DNA of 64,000 nucleotides from Diphasiastrum complanatum. Taxonomy: Eukaryota > Streptophyta > Lycopodiopsida > Lycopodiales > Lycopodiaceae. This document shows, in pieces, positions 43,826 to 55,360 of the stretch (the first letter of the stretch is position 1; each line of letters begins with the position of its first letter). Made by a program: the position numbers and the translations under genes. The stretch lies in contig CM055101.1 in the NCBI GenBank assembly GCA_029204225.1, forward strand, positions 63,638,671 to 63,702,670. Direction: 5' to 3'. Under the pieces are notes generated by a model that was not told the DNA's origin, ran no database searches, and saw only the letters and a list, made by a program, of their open reading frames with translations.

Positions 43826-45170
43826 AGAAGGATAGAAGCTTTATCAACGTAGGAAAAGTTTAGCTACATAGAAAGTACATGGATTGGATAGGTTGGTTAA
43901 ATGTATATTACAAACAAAAGGAACTATTTATAAAGGTTAACTAAGTTCTTTGTTCACTTATGCATTTATGTTTTGCAAGGCCTCCATGCCTATTGCCACA
44001 GTGCCATTCTTTTTGTTTTTAGGTCACTTTAGCATGTATTCTCTTTGGATTGGGCCTCGTTAAGTCTTTTGAGTTACTTTTTGTATTTGCACATTTGTTT
44101 GTTTTCTCGAAATAAAATGTATTTCATATAAGTTAATTATGGGGATGCAATCTTTTGGTATTTTTTTTTTGTTAAAAACCTAACAAGGTACAACATCTAA
44201 TGACCATTGAGTCCTAGACTCAAAATGAGTTTTAATATGGGACTACATTTAGTCTAAGCAAATATAGCTCAAAAGGGCAACCTTCATAATTTGTATGGAC
44301 ACCCTTCAAACTTCATGGAAACATCAAGAAGTGAGAAGCACAACCTTTTACTTCAAGGCCCTTAAGGGTGGCCTTCAAACTCATTCCAACAAGGGCGGCC
44401 CCAAGTACCAACTAAGAAGGGCACACTATATCCTCACAAGAGTCTGTGGGTTGGTATGTGAGCTAAATGCCCCATGGGGCCCACTTAGAGAGCCTCATTC
44501 AAGCCTTAAACGCACTTTGGTACACTCTCCAATGTACACAACTCATGCTCCAACTTCACACAAAGGGTGAAGAGCCAGGTCTTAAGACTCTTAAGCCTCT
44601 TGCATTTGACTATGGCACATAACTCAAGGTGGCATTTAACTCCTCTGTCTCATGGCCCATGAGTATATGTAGAACAAGTCTGAGCAACACAACTTACAAA
44701 AACCAAAGCTCTTATCCACCTAATGATTATTGGGATAAACTTGAAATTTGGGTTGCATTGAACTCTAGCTCCCCAGCAAGTACATACCACAAGAGTTGGA
44801 CTAGAATCCAGATATGGAAATTGGAGTTCTAACTTCTGATGTCAAGGTCCAACTTCCATTGATATATATTGATATTTCTGTGGGTGCTTGTTGTTGAGCA
44901 CTGAGGAGGCAGGAGGCAGTGGGCTGTGGGCTGGGGGAGTGCTATCAAGGGGACCCACTTTCATGTGATGAGGAAAAGTCTGCAGGAGGCATGTGTTTGG
45001 AGGCTCCTTGTACCCTGGGCTGTGGGGCCTCCCATGTGCTCCCAGCCTCCTTTTCCCTTTCCCTTTCCCTTCAATTGAGTAAGAGTTGAGTCAGTCAGTA
45101 GTCAGTCAGTGTAGGTAGTTGCCAGTTGGAATGCCATTTTATGTACTGGGCAGGGCCCAGATGCTGCATA
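43826..45170. other. no gene recognised
   Basis: Contains short frames (for example 44295-44570, 44629-44832) without recognisable product. The segment 44900-45060 is G/C-richer with repeated GGAGGCAGGAGGC and CCCTTT runs. Confidence 0.4.
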
Positions 45171-45177
45171 AGGGTCC

Positions 45178-45315
45178 AAAGACTCATGGTCCTTGGAACT
45201 TTTCACAAAGGTCAATCGAAGTAGTCCAGCCCCTCACAATTATTACGGTCTAAAGACTCATGGTCCTTGGACCTTTCCACCAAGGTCAAAGGAAATGGTC
45301 CATAACCTCTCAAAG
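45178..45315. repeat. 74-bp-spaced direct repeat upstream of the DUF868 gene
   Basis: AAAGACTCATGGTCCTTGGA begins at 45178 and, with the last base changed or shared, again at 45252. Similarity continues for about 60 bp through CTTTTCACAAAGGTCAA / CTTTCCACCAAGGTCAA. Confidence 0.8.
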
Positions 45316-45365
45316 TATGTGATCTCAGCTTCAAAAGCTCATTTTAATACTGATATTTCTTGAGT

Positions 45366-45376
45366 CATATATAAAG
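45366..45376 (+). promoter_or_regulatory. possible TATA box
   Basis: CATATATAAAGC is the best TATA-like element upstream of the DUF868 start, but it lies about 750 bp before the ATG. It would imply a long leader, or it could belong to an unrecognised LTR. Confidence 0.25.
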
Positions 45377-46121
45377 CAGCTAAGCTGCCAGAGAGAGAAG
45401 AGAGAGTGGGTGTTTTCGTGATGAATATTGTGTTATGAGATTGTGGGGTTGATAATAATCTCTTTGTTAATGCATTGTCAGGTGAGGTGAGCGTTTGTAG
45501 CTCACATTATTGTGGGAGGAGACGAAGTGAGGCAGTTGTTCTATAATTATTTCTTCAAATAAGTTTTATAGCAGCTTGTGGGCATAGATTGATCTACAAT
45601 GCTCTTGTTAGTCGATTAAGAAGTTGACAGAACAAACGTCTCTACTTGTGTTGGCTTATAAGCTGATCTTTGCTTCCAGCTTCGATATCTTGCTGATACA
45701 AACGAAAGTATTCTCTTTGTATCCCGTGGTGCTTAATAGACCAACCACTATCAGTGACATTAGCTCTGTGTGGATGCTGAGGACTTGATTACACTAGCTT
45801 TTATGCCGAAGATTTGATTACACAAGCTTTCAAGCTGTATGAACCTACTCATACATTAAAGCTTGCTACATTTGTGATTGATTTAGTTTTTGGTTCTTGA
45901 GGTGCGGTCCAGTTTGCTCGCATTGGTATGTGACACTTAATCAGAAAAGTTTTACCGTGCGGTAACGTCCTGAATGATGGCGCTCCTGACTTCGAACTGC
46001 GTGATCATTTCCAAAATGTCTTCTCGCCGATTGATAAATTTCCATGCAAAGTTCAGAGACTGATGGCAAATAGCCATCATGCTGTGTATTTGCTGTAAAT
46101 TCTCCCAGTCTTTTGCACAAA

Positions 46122-47018
46122 ATGCACGACGCAATCATGGCCTGCTTCGGAGACAATGGCCTACACAATATGGGCCTTTCTAAAAGCAATCGGATTAATC
46201 AAAACATAGCAGCTTCCATCTATCAGACAAAAATTGCAGGCCATTGCAGACTAGTCACCATTACTTGGAGCAAAAACGTGATGATGGGGCATTGTCTTCA
46301 GGTCAATGTGGACGATCCAAGCTTCCACATTACCTGTAAAGTGGAGATGAGACCTTGGCGTTTCTGGATGAAGCAAGGATGGAAGAGCTTCGCTACTGAA
46401 GGGCACAAGGTGGAAATTCACTGGGATCTATCTGCAGCAAAGTATGCGATCGGGCCAGAGCCACAGGAAGGATACTATGTGGCCATGGTATGTGATAAAG
46501 AGGTAGTTTTGTTGCTTGGAGACATGAGCAACGAGGCTTTGAAGAAGTCGAAAGCCATACCTTCCAACATCGAAGCTACATTGCTGTCAAGGAGGGAGTA
46601 TCTGCTGGGAAAGAAACTTTTCACCACTAAAGCACAGATTGGAGATGGTGGGCGGATGCATGAATTAATGATTGAGTTCCAAACTGCATCGGATGGGGAG
46701 CCTCGTCTGTGCATTCGAGTGGATAGGAAGATAGCGGTGCAAGTGAAGCGGCTCATGTGGAAGTTTCGAGGTAATCAGACGATCCTGGTTGATGGGGTTC
46801 AGGTAGAGGTCTTCTGGGATGTGCATAACTGGCTGTTCAGTTGTACTGGTGAAGCCCATGCCATCTTCATGTTCCAAACGTGCCTTGCGAATGAGAAGCC
46901 GTGGCTGAAAGATATCACAGCTTGTCGCTCCATCAAAGAGTGGAAGGCTCCTTGCACCTCTACTGACAAGGAGCCTGCGGGGTTTGCATTGGTCCTATAT
47001 GCAAGCAAAACACCATAG
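46122..47018 (+). CDS. DUF868 family protein (plant-specific, function unknown)
   Basis: A single exon of 298 codons plus stop, matching the intronless structure and about 280-300-residue length usual for this family. Recognisable blocks: ACFGDNGL near the N terminus; QNIAASIYQTKIAGHCRLVT followed by ITWSKN; FHITCKVEMRPWRFW and KQGWKSF; VEIHWDLSAAKYAIGPEP, GYYVAMVCDKEVVLLLGD; LLGKKLFTTKAQIGDGGRMH; RVDRKIAVQVKRLMWKFRGN; VEVFWDVHNWLF and AIFMFQTC. These follow the family order from end to end with no stop. The frame is open slightly upstream, but the first ATG is 46122, and ATG 46137 is an alternative that would start right at ACFG. No signal peptide or membrane segment. The biochemical role of DUF868 proteins is not known to me. 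Neighbours are only repeats. Confidence 0.92.
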   Translation: MHDAIMACFGDNGLHNMGLSKSNRINQNIAASIYQTKIAGHCRLVTITWSKNVMMGHCLQVNVDDPSFHITCKVEMRPWRFWMKQGWKSFATEGHKVEIHWDLSAAKYAIGPEPQEGYYVAMVCDKEVVLLLGDMSNEALKKSKAIPSNIEATLLSRREYLLGKKLFTTKAQIGDGGRMHELMIEFQTASDGEPRLCIRVDRKIAVQVKRLMWKFRGNQTILVDGVQVEVFWDVHNWLFSCTGEAHAIFMFQTCLANEKPWLKDITACRSIKEWKAPCTSTDKEPAGFALVLYASKTP

Positions 47019-49630
47019 CTACGCAGTTTTGCACAAGTAATTACTGCAGCAAACAAAGAAGTGGTCACTGAGCATAGGGCTTGGATACGTCTTGATCATA
47101 TGAGATTGCGAAAGATTTGTAGGTTCAAGGGCCTCAAAAGATCACATGCAGCGTAGCCCAAATAGCATTCATTTAACGAGAGTCGTTAGTGACTCTCAAA
47201 CTGCTCAATGAAAGAAGCGATTTTACATTTCAGAATAGTTCTTTACGTGCTCAGCCGTCTTTACACAATGCCGTGCTTGTATATATTCCAAAAGAATAAC
47301 AGGCAAATAAGGCTGACCGTATTGGTCGTTGGATCCTCTTAATCTTGTTGAACGTGAACAAGAAATACGATGTCAAAGAAAGTTGTCATGAAAATTTGAC
47401 ACCAATATGCACATTCAGTCTCGACATAGAATGTTCTCTGAGTTTTGGTATTCTTCAGCTTGTTTCTGCCGACCTCAGGACATCCTCCACTGTGAACTTG
47501 TGTTTGTGCATTGATGGTGGATGTGAGACCTCACAAAACAGCTATTTTGTAAATTTTGATCCATAAATTGTTATGGAAGCAAGTTACATTTGATGTATTG
47601 ATCCTCCACATTTTGGAGATATTGCAATATATTTTGGCACAAACAAATTACTTAATCGTCCTACTTGCTGTACTACAATTGTTGTTCAGAACATGCAAGG
47701 CTCACGCCCAAATGTTGATGGTAAGTTGAAGAATCAGATGTAGGTATAGGAGTAAAGGCCATTCTTTATATATGCTGCATGTTGAGCATGCATTATGATT
47801 TATGCAACTTCTTTCTGATTAAGAAGGGTTCATTCATAGTCAGCGCTAGAACCTGAAAATATGTCATTGAGCATATAAATATTCACCTGTCTGAGTGGGG
47901 GCGCTTGAAGAAACTGTTAATCCCCCTGATCGCTAGCGTATTCCTCCCACAGAATCACTCAGGTTGCAGCCCCCTTGCATTAGATCATATTCGTTTATGA
48001 AGAATGGAGAATTTGAGCCTTGGGATCCAGCACCTCCCAAACTAGAGCCAAAGATACTGTAACAGCAACTCTGAAAGCCTTAATTTTGAGTGTTGTTTAA
48101 CCTAGGCAACATATTCGATCAATCCTTTTGCAAATTTACACGCAATTGCGTAGATAAACGTTTTCATTTTTTGCCTTTTCAAACGTGTGCTTCATGCATT
48201 AAATTTGCATTATTATCATGTTTAGTTTAAACTTTACTGATTCAACTTGTGCATAGCTGTGTAATATTAGGACTAATCAGGACTTCCAAAGAAAGCGACT
48301 GCTGATCAGCCCATGCACTTTTCCAAAAAAAACCGAATAATTACTACTCTAAATTGCTGTTAGAAATGTCGCTTTCAATTGTAATTTGTATGGCAGAACT
48401 GAATATGCTTCATACCAATCAATAGCGATTCATCGTACAGAACATTAGCACATGTGTTTGCACTCAGCACCTAATTATTTATCGTCGCCTATTCTGCATA
48501 CAGCAATTAGGATGTAGTTCTTTCATGAGGGCAGTGTTAACTTGCGTTGAGGATTGATGAATTTATTGATGCAAGCTGTTAGTAATGGTGAATATTCTGC
48601 CAAACGTCTGACAACCGACCGTTGAGTTTTTACACGCCAACGCCCATGACCTCCACCAGCAAGGACATGAAACATGACTTAGATCTATACTTTCTGTCAT
48701 CTGGGTTCTCAAGGCTGCAATATGGGTAATAGTAGCAAGCTCCATTAGCTCGTTACAGTCACAATGCAATTATGCACCCATCCAGGCAATTAACAAGGTC
48801 AGTCGTGATTAGTCCTCACTCCTCAGCTAGTGATTGCACTTTGGTTATCAACTGATCACATTCGAGATCAGCTGTTACGATCCTTGGGATATGTCCAGTA
48901 TCATTGTCAACCCAAGACCCAGCCCGTGACGTGATCTGAACCGAACTGGGGCCACACCAAATAAAATATTAATATTTGCGAATCATGATCCCCAACACTA
49001 CAATGAGGTCCTGTGCGCTGCAGGAGTATTGTCGATCCATCCAGCTATAAGATCACTTTTCAGACACTCAAGTCCCCACTACAGGATCAGCAGGTCCAGC
49101 ACTAGTTTATACGCTCGCCCACTATATCCCTGCACACAGACACAAAAAGTACTAATGCTTTACAGAATGCAAATGCATCACAGCCATCACTCACCAGTAC
49201 TTCTGTACAGCAACAGCCGCTAGCTCAGAGATCAAAACTCATGGCTGCAGTATAGTCCTCCACAGTGCTGGTGACAGCAATACAGAGAATTCCAAGACAT
49301 GGGTCAATTTCCAAACTGGAAACTGCAAATTGGTGGGCTGCTGCGAGGAATTATAGCTGATCTGTGAACAGATGAAGCAAGCAACAAGAGAAAAAAGAAA
49401 AGGGAAGGTGGGGCAAGTACAAGTGATAGATGGAACTGGGAAGGTGTAAGGAAACAAAAGGACTAGAGGGACCCCATGTGGGTTCATAATAATAGTATCC
49501 CAAGGACCCAAACACCCCCTTGGCTTGCCCCAGCATGGATGGGGCTTGGAGCCACAACCCTTTGGGGCCCGACGGTGCCCCAACCACCCATTCCAGTACT
49601 TTACATGTTCACTTACTTTTTCTCTTTGCC
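47019..49630. other. DUF868 3' flank and intergenic DNA; no gene recognised
   Basis: The region 47019-47700 likely contains the 3' untranslated region. From 47700 to 49630 I find short frames only. Overlapping frames on both strands at 49239-49710 reflect the inverted-repeat structure and local composition rather than coding. Confidence 0.4.
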
Positions 49631-49642
49631 TCTTGCTAGGTT

Positions 49643-49779
49643 CATCAGAGGCTTTAAATGCTTGTTGCATCCTGGGCCCTGGCCCCATCCAAGGGTCTTG
49701 GTTGAGTGAGAGAATGTGTGTGACATTGTCTCACTTGACCGGGGCCCTTGGATGCAACATGCATTTGAAGCTTGTGATG
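49643..49779. repeat. long imperfect inverted repeat (hairpin, possible small-RNA precursor)
   Basis: The inner stem pairs 49700-49717 (GGTTGAGTGAGAGAATGT) with 49723-49740 (ACATTGTCTCACTTGACC), with 17 of 18 positions paired counting two G-U, over a 5-nt loop. The outer stem pairs 49643-49682 with 49741-49779, including AAATGCTTGTTGCATCC against GGATGCAACATGCATTT. A 17-nt bulge (49683-49699) lies on the left arm. This is 137 nt overall. The stem size and mismatch density suit a plant microRNA precursor or a small MITE. Strand of transcription is unknown. Confidence 0.75.
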
Positions 49780-49909
49780 TTTTAATTCCCAAGGGTTTTC
49801 TTCTCTCTCTACCCCTTTGTGGGGAGAACATAAGTACAAATGGGTGACTCCTGCAACATTGGGTCTAAATGCTCGCTGCCCCTCAAAGATGTGATCCCTT
49901 GGCATGAGA

Positions 49910-51530
49910 GTAAGCCCACAAAGTCCCCGGCAGCTGGTTCGTGCATGGCATTATACCTTGGGTGGTATTTACATTGAATAAAGTTCTTGGGTGGGAACTT
50001 TTGCTCTCAGCTCGATCATAGGCATACAATCTTCACTCAAGAACTTTGTCCTTGGGAACTTGTGTTCAAAAACCCCCTTGAAGTTTCCCTTCAATATCCC
50101 TTAGTTTTGGAGTCTTGATGGTTTGTCAAAAAGTTTGTCATCAAAATGCTCCAAACTCTTAGGTGTAATATCTCCGAGCTACTAAATTTTGTCCGTAATT
50201 AGCTAGTCCTAGTGGCAAAATTCATGAATTAATCCAACTACCTTAATCAACCAAATATTTATCCATCATCATTGAAAGAAAACAAAAAACTCGTGGTATT
50301 GAGTGTTTCCTTAGGCCTCATACCACCCTATCGAGAAATTTGACCATAAATGTTGATGTGAGTTTATGAATAGTCTTGTATTGGCTAGAATATGTACTAA
50401 GTTTTATCGAGCATCAAAATCAGGCTCTCAAGAAATATTACGATGTGATAAATTTTCATTGTTTTTTAACTATCATATTGAGGAGCTTAGAAGTCTTACA
50501 TATTCTTGAAACCCCAAGGTCTATATCCTTGTAAATATGATGCAAGACCTAAATTTTCTACAAAAAAAAATAGCAATTATCGAGTTTCAAGAAGTCAATA
50601 TCAATCATTTAAAAAATATATATATAACTAATTTTGAAGAAAAAAAAATGATGATTCCATTCTTATGCTTTGTCGGCTTTGTCAGCACTAGTTGGGAACT
50701 ATCGTCCATGTGGTGATTTGATCGTGGAGTGCACCCTTGTGATAATGTGGCAACTGGACTATGGAGTGTCTTGTGGACTTGTAGTACCCGACGATTATAA
50801 GGAAGATGATGATAAGACTTAACTTTAAACTTGAGTGGTGGGCATTGATCTTAGCTACATCTATAACTACATGGGGTGAGTACAAGCAAGTGTGACTACT
50901 TTGACAATATGTAATGCCATGAGAGTAAGGGCCCTTTTATCCTAGTCCAACAATGGTAGATGCTGGGCATCATCTCTCATGCATCCACCAAGCACTAGAT
51001 GAGAGAGTTGTATCCTAGCTAAAAATGCCATGGGACAATGTGCACATCCAAGGATGTGGAAGCCTCAAGTGTTGTGGAGAGATGGTGTACTTGTAGTTTT
51101 CAAGGCCTCCACCACTATTGGATGAGGGAGAGCCATGATTTCGAGTCCCATGACAATCATGTTAGAATCTATGCTTGGGAATGGGGATTAAGCATAACAT
51201 CAGGAACACCTAATTAAATTGACAATTACCTGTATTAAGAAAATTGTGAATTGAGCAATGGCTCATACAAGAAAAAAATAGTCTTATCACCTACTTGATC
51301 CAATCATGAATCAAATGTCCATAACTTGTTTTTAGCTTTTCACTTGTGAATAATCCATGTGTTTACAAAAAAAAAAAAATCATCTTGGTGCAACAGGTCA
51401 AATGGTTTCCTCCTTAAATTTGGCTCTATAGTTAATGGCCTTGTAGTTTGGAAACTGTTTTGTTTTGTGTTTGGGATAGAAAAATAGAGAAGAGATTGGA
51501 GTAAGGATGAGGTGAGAGTGAGATTTGAGT
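49910..51530. other. no gene recognised
   Basis: AT-rich sequence with several A or T runs. No domain or splice-supported exon seen. Confidence 0.45.
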
Positions 51531-51540
51531 GTGGGTGAGC

Positions 51541-52760
51541 GACATTTTACTTGTTGGATGATAATACTATTTTTATTAGGAAACTAGCAGTAAACAAAGC
51601 TCTATAGCCTTGATCAGTGAACTTGCTTGTTGACAATAAATTCTTTGTTAATTTGGGGACATAGAGTACACCATTTAACTGTCTAGTGATACCATTTGGG
51701 AATTGTAGTCGAAGAGAGCCTTGGCGTTCGACTTTGTGTGAGCTTGAGTCTCCAAAGAAAATGTACTTTGATTCTGTTGCTGTAAGATTCGAGAATAGGT
51801 TCTTACATGGAGTCATATGTTGTGAAGCACCCAAATCGAGATACCAGACATAGGCATCTATACATGGTTGAACTTGTACCACTAGTTGACAGAGTCAGAA
51901 CCTCCTTCTTGGTGTTGTTGCATCTTTTTCCTCGCTTCATTATGCTTGAGGATCCGACAGTCTTTGATGTCGTGATTGGATCTCTTACAATATCTGCAAA
52001 AGAGTTTGGTCTTGGCAGGTTGTTGTTTTCTATTGTGTTGTTGTTGTGGTTGCGTTGAATCTGTCTACTCCACCTTTGTCTTCTTATCCTTGAAGTTCTT
52101 CTTCTTGGAATATTGCTTATTAGAGTACAAGGTCATTGTCTTGTTACTCGTTGTAGATAAGCTCTTTCTCCTTACTTCTTCCCGCAATAGACTTGTTGCT
52201 AGCTTTGGAGTGATAGCGCAGGAGTATTGCTCAAAAGCATTACTAGATTGTCGTAGGAGGGTGGAAGACTGACAAGAAGAGACATCGTAGATAGAGTCTT
52301 CTTCTGAAATAGAGAAACCTATGGAAGCTAATTGATTCAGCAACTATTTAAACTCATTGAGATGATCACTGACTAAGGTGCCTTTGCTCATTTTGAGAGT
52401 AAGGACCTTCTTTCTCAGAAAGAGACGAGTCGATACATCTGAAGTTTCATAGATATTTGTTAAAATATCCCACGCTTCTTTGGAAGTGGTACTATTAGAT
52501 ACATGAGCTATCTGAGTATCTTTCGAATTCAAGGATACAATGGCAAGAGCTTTGCCATCCTTTGCTTCCCATGCGGGTAGTAGTTCTGGTTCCGCCGGTC
52601 TGGCTATTGAACCGTTGACGTATCTCCATAGCTCCTTATTGATCAGTATCATCCTCATTTTTAATTTCCACATGTGAAAATCATCTTCGTTGAACTTGTT
52701 GATCAAGCAGATTTCTGAGGTTGAACCTTCCATTAAGATTGATGAACATAGATTAAACAC
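51541..52760 (-). pseudogene. Ty1-copia gag and protease start, minus strand
   Basis: Reading leftwards: gag start near 52734 (MEGSTSEICLINKFNEDDFH, then MWKLKMRMILINKELW), the TTSKEAWDILTNIYE block, a frame break at 52343, the zinc knuckle CRYCKRSNHDIKDC (CX2CX4HX4C, about 51960-52005), another break, then the protease entry VWYLDLGASQHMTPCKN (about 51850) and VLYVPKLTKNLLS. The protease motif is DLGA instead of DSGA, so the catalytic loop is mutated. Same family type as the gag at 4746-6665. Confidence 0.9.
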
Positions 52761-52840
52761 AAATCAAATATAAAATAGCTCTGAAATACGAACGTATTAG
52801 GTTCTTTGGTCCTAAAACTCTAGTAAATCCAAAAGCATGA

Positions 52841-53790
52841 GCTCTGATACCACTCTATTGGTGTGGATTTAGAATGAATGATCAAGCCGCAACAGAAATG
52901 AAGGTCGTTATCCCGTCACCAACAAAGGAAGAACATGATGAAACGTGAGACACTAAGAATTAATGATATAAGGATCTGGATTACTTAGAGAACGAAATGA
53001 ATGTCAGTAAAGGTGTCGTAGACAACCATAAAGAGAGATTGCTAAAAGATTAGGCGTTTGAGACAACCGTGCAATTCTCTGATAGTGATATTCTGAACAG
53101 AAAGAAATGTGAAACAATTAGGCGTCAATGACAGCCATACATTTCTTCATTTATGGAGTACTTGATAGTAACAAAGGAGGAGTGAGAGTTAATAAACATT
53201 CGACACGAATGCAATCAGATAGAACAATAGCGATTCTGTATATTCAATGTTGTAATAACAACTATTAGATCACAAGACAATCGCATTGATAAGCGCGTAA
53301 TCCTAGTTATAGAAACAAATCAATTGCTATAGTTCGGAATACTTTTACTACCTCTCTCTCTCTCTATGATCTCTAACTCTGAGGAGTCAGATACAATGAA
53401 GACCAATTTTGGTTGTTTGATCTCTGTCGACGTGGATACTAATTTTTTGATACCTTTCTTCTGATCGCTCATTTGCTTATATAGCTGTAGGATGATCTTA
53501 TGTTATTCTAATCATAGAGTTTAAAATATCATTAATAGTCCTAGTACTGATCCGTAGATTGGTTATTACAGCGGATCATGAAGACGTAAGCTAATCTCCT
53601 TCACATGTAACTGTAGGAGTGCGATATTGTAGTGTGGTCGTAACCGCATGCCGAATGCAAGCGTTGACTTGGCGATTTTCTTCGATATCCGGCGTAACTT
53701 TGTAGTACGTCACATTCCCTCGCATTCTTCAAAACTTATATGTCGCATTTCTCGAGGGCCCAAAATGTCCCAAAATTCTGAGCAGAACAC
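52841..53790 (-). mobile_element. primer-binding site and 5' LTR of the minus-strand copia element
   Basis: On the minus strand, 52852-52841 is an exact TGGTATCAGAGC, the primer-binding site for initiator Met-tRNA in plant copia elements. The LTR lies to its right, with a plausible LTR end at 52862 (plus strand TGTGGATTTAG) and a TATA-like TATATAAGC on the minus strand near 53479. The outer end is probably near 53790 but I could not match an inverted terminus, so the length (about 930 bp) is approximate. Confidence 0.7.
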
Positions 53791-53849
53791 CTTTGTCGCA
53801 ATTTAAGCAAAAACCTTCTGTGTTTAGAATGCCTGAAATGCTAAGTAGA

Positions 53850-54285
53850 AAAATTTGTCGAAGTCTTCTAATTAAAGGGTATGTACAAAGTAAAGGCATT
53901 GACTATGAGGAGACCTTTGTGCCAGTATGTAAGGGGAATACTCTACATCTACTTGTTGCTTTAGCTTTTGGTTTGGTTGGCCTTTGCATCAGATGGATGT
54001 GAAATCTGCTTTTCTAAATGGTGAGTTAGAAGAAGAGGTGTTCATGGATCAACCTGAAGGCTTTGTGCAAAAGAATAGGAGAATAAAGTATGTCGCTTGA
54101 AGAAAGCGCTTTATGGTCTTAAACAGGCACCACGTGCGTGGTATAGTAGGATTGATGCCTACTTTTGTTCTAAGGGGATGGTGAGAACACATTCTGATCC
54201 AAATCTTTATGTCTTATGCTTTGATGGTATGCTTGCTTTGATTGCTCTTTTATGTAGAAGGTTACGTCCTTCAAGGCCAAGAGCA
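53850..54285 (+). pseudogene. Ty1-copia RT fragment A
   Basis: Encodes [72 protein letters not shown] and YFCSKGMVRTHSDPNLYVL with three frame changes. It ends abruptly at about 54285, where a second, different RT copy restarts at an equivalent place. Confidence 0.85.
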
Positions 54286-55360
54286 TATGGTTTGTAAATT
54301 GCAGAAGGCATTTTATGGCCTCAAACAATCTCCTAGGGCCTAGTATGAGAGAATTAATCATTTTTTGTTGCAGCACAACTTCACCTCTGGCTCTGCAGAT
54401 TCAAATGTGTATCTCAAGTATAAAAAGTCAAGCTATCTCATAATAGATTCTTTAATTATCAGCGATTCAAATCAGTTACTGTATAAAACAAAATCACTGC
54501 TTTCAATAGAATTAGAGACGACTAATTTAGGCCCAGTTCATTACCTACTTGGTATGGAGATCACTAGAGATTGCGCAAGCAGAAGGATCAATATAAGCCA
54601 AGAATTCTATTTAATCAATGTACTTCGCAGATATGGCATGGAGGACTATAAGCCGATAGACACACCTATGGATCCAAGATCCAAACTATCAAAAGACATG
54701 TGCCCCAGAACCCAAGCAAAATAGCAAGTGATGTGTAGACACCCTAATCAGTCAATAATTGGGTCTATAATGTATTCTATGATCTGCACACGACCTGATC
54801 TAGCATATGCAATAAGCACATTGTCTCAATACATGTCCAATTTAGGCTTACAACATTGGAAGGCTCTGCAAAGGGTATTGAAGTACATTCAAGCTACGAA
54901 GCACTATGCTTTGTACTATAATGGTAACTTACATTAGTCACTTATTCAGATTTAGATTGGGCAGGAGACGTGGATACGAGAAAGTCCAGATCAGGTTATA
55001 TTTGTTTCTTTGAAAGAGAACTCATTTCATGGAACAACAAAAAGCAGAAATGTATTTTGTTGTCCTCTACAAAATCTGAATACGTTGCAGCTATATCAGC
55101 ATTTGAGGAGATTACTTGGCTAAGAAGGTTGCTACAAGACCTGCAATTCCTACAGATCAGTCCAACTATACTCCAGTGTGACAATTAGAGCTGTATAGCT
55201 TTATCTCTGAACCCATGAACTCATACAAGAACTAAACACATAGAAGTCCAGTTTCATTTTATTAGAGAGAAGGATTAGAACAAAGATGTTGTACTAAGTT
55301 ACTGTCATACAGACAATATGTTGGCTGATATTTTGACAAAGCCATTGTCCTTCCTACCTG
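54262..55360 (+). pseudogene. Ty1-copia RT/RNase H fragment B
   Basis: Starts GQEHMVCKLQKAFYGLKQSP, then a segment around LIISDSNQLLYKTKSLLSIE and LGPVHYLLGMEITRD, INISQEFYLINVLRRYGMED, PIDTPMDPRSKLSKD, SIIGSIMYSMICTRPDLAYA, and RNase H with DWAGDVDTRKSRSGYI, SWNNKKQKCILLSSTKSEY and TKHIEVQFHFIREKD, to NMLADILTKPLS. The YVDD region is lost (degenerate around 54430-54470). It stops at 55350 against an inverted copia fragment. Confidence 0.9.

Noticed and set aside
43242-43835. 197-codon frame with internal repeats
   Set aside because: It spans both terminal repeats and the spacer of the TRIM. The repeated peptide is the translated LTR.
46475-46756. 93-codon minus-strand frame
   Set aside because: Shadow of the DUF868 coding sequence on the opposite strand.
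49239-49910. Overlapping frames of 70-149 codons on both strands
   Set aside because: Produced by the inverted repeat and local composition. There is no codon-level or domain support.
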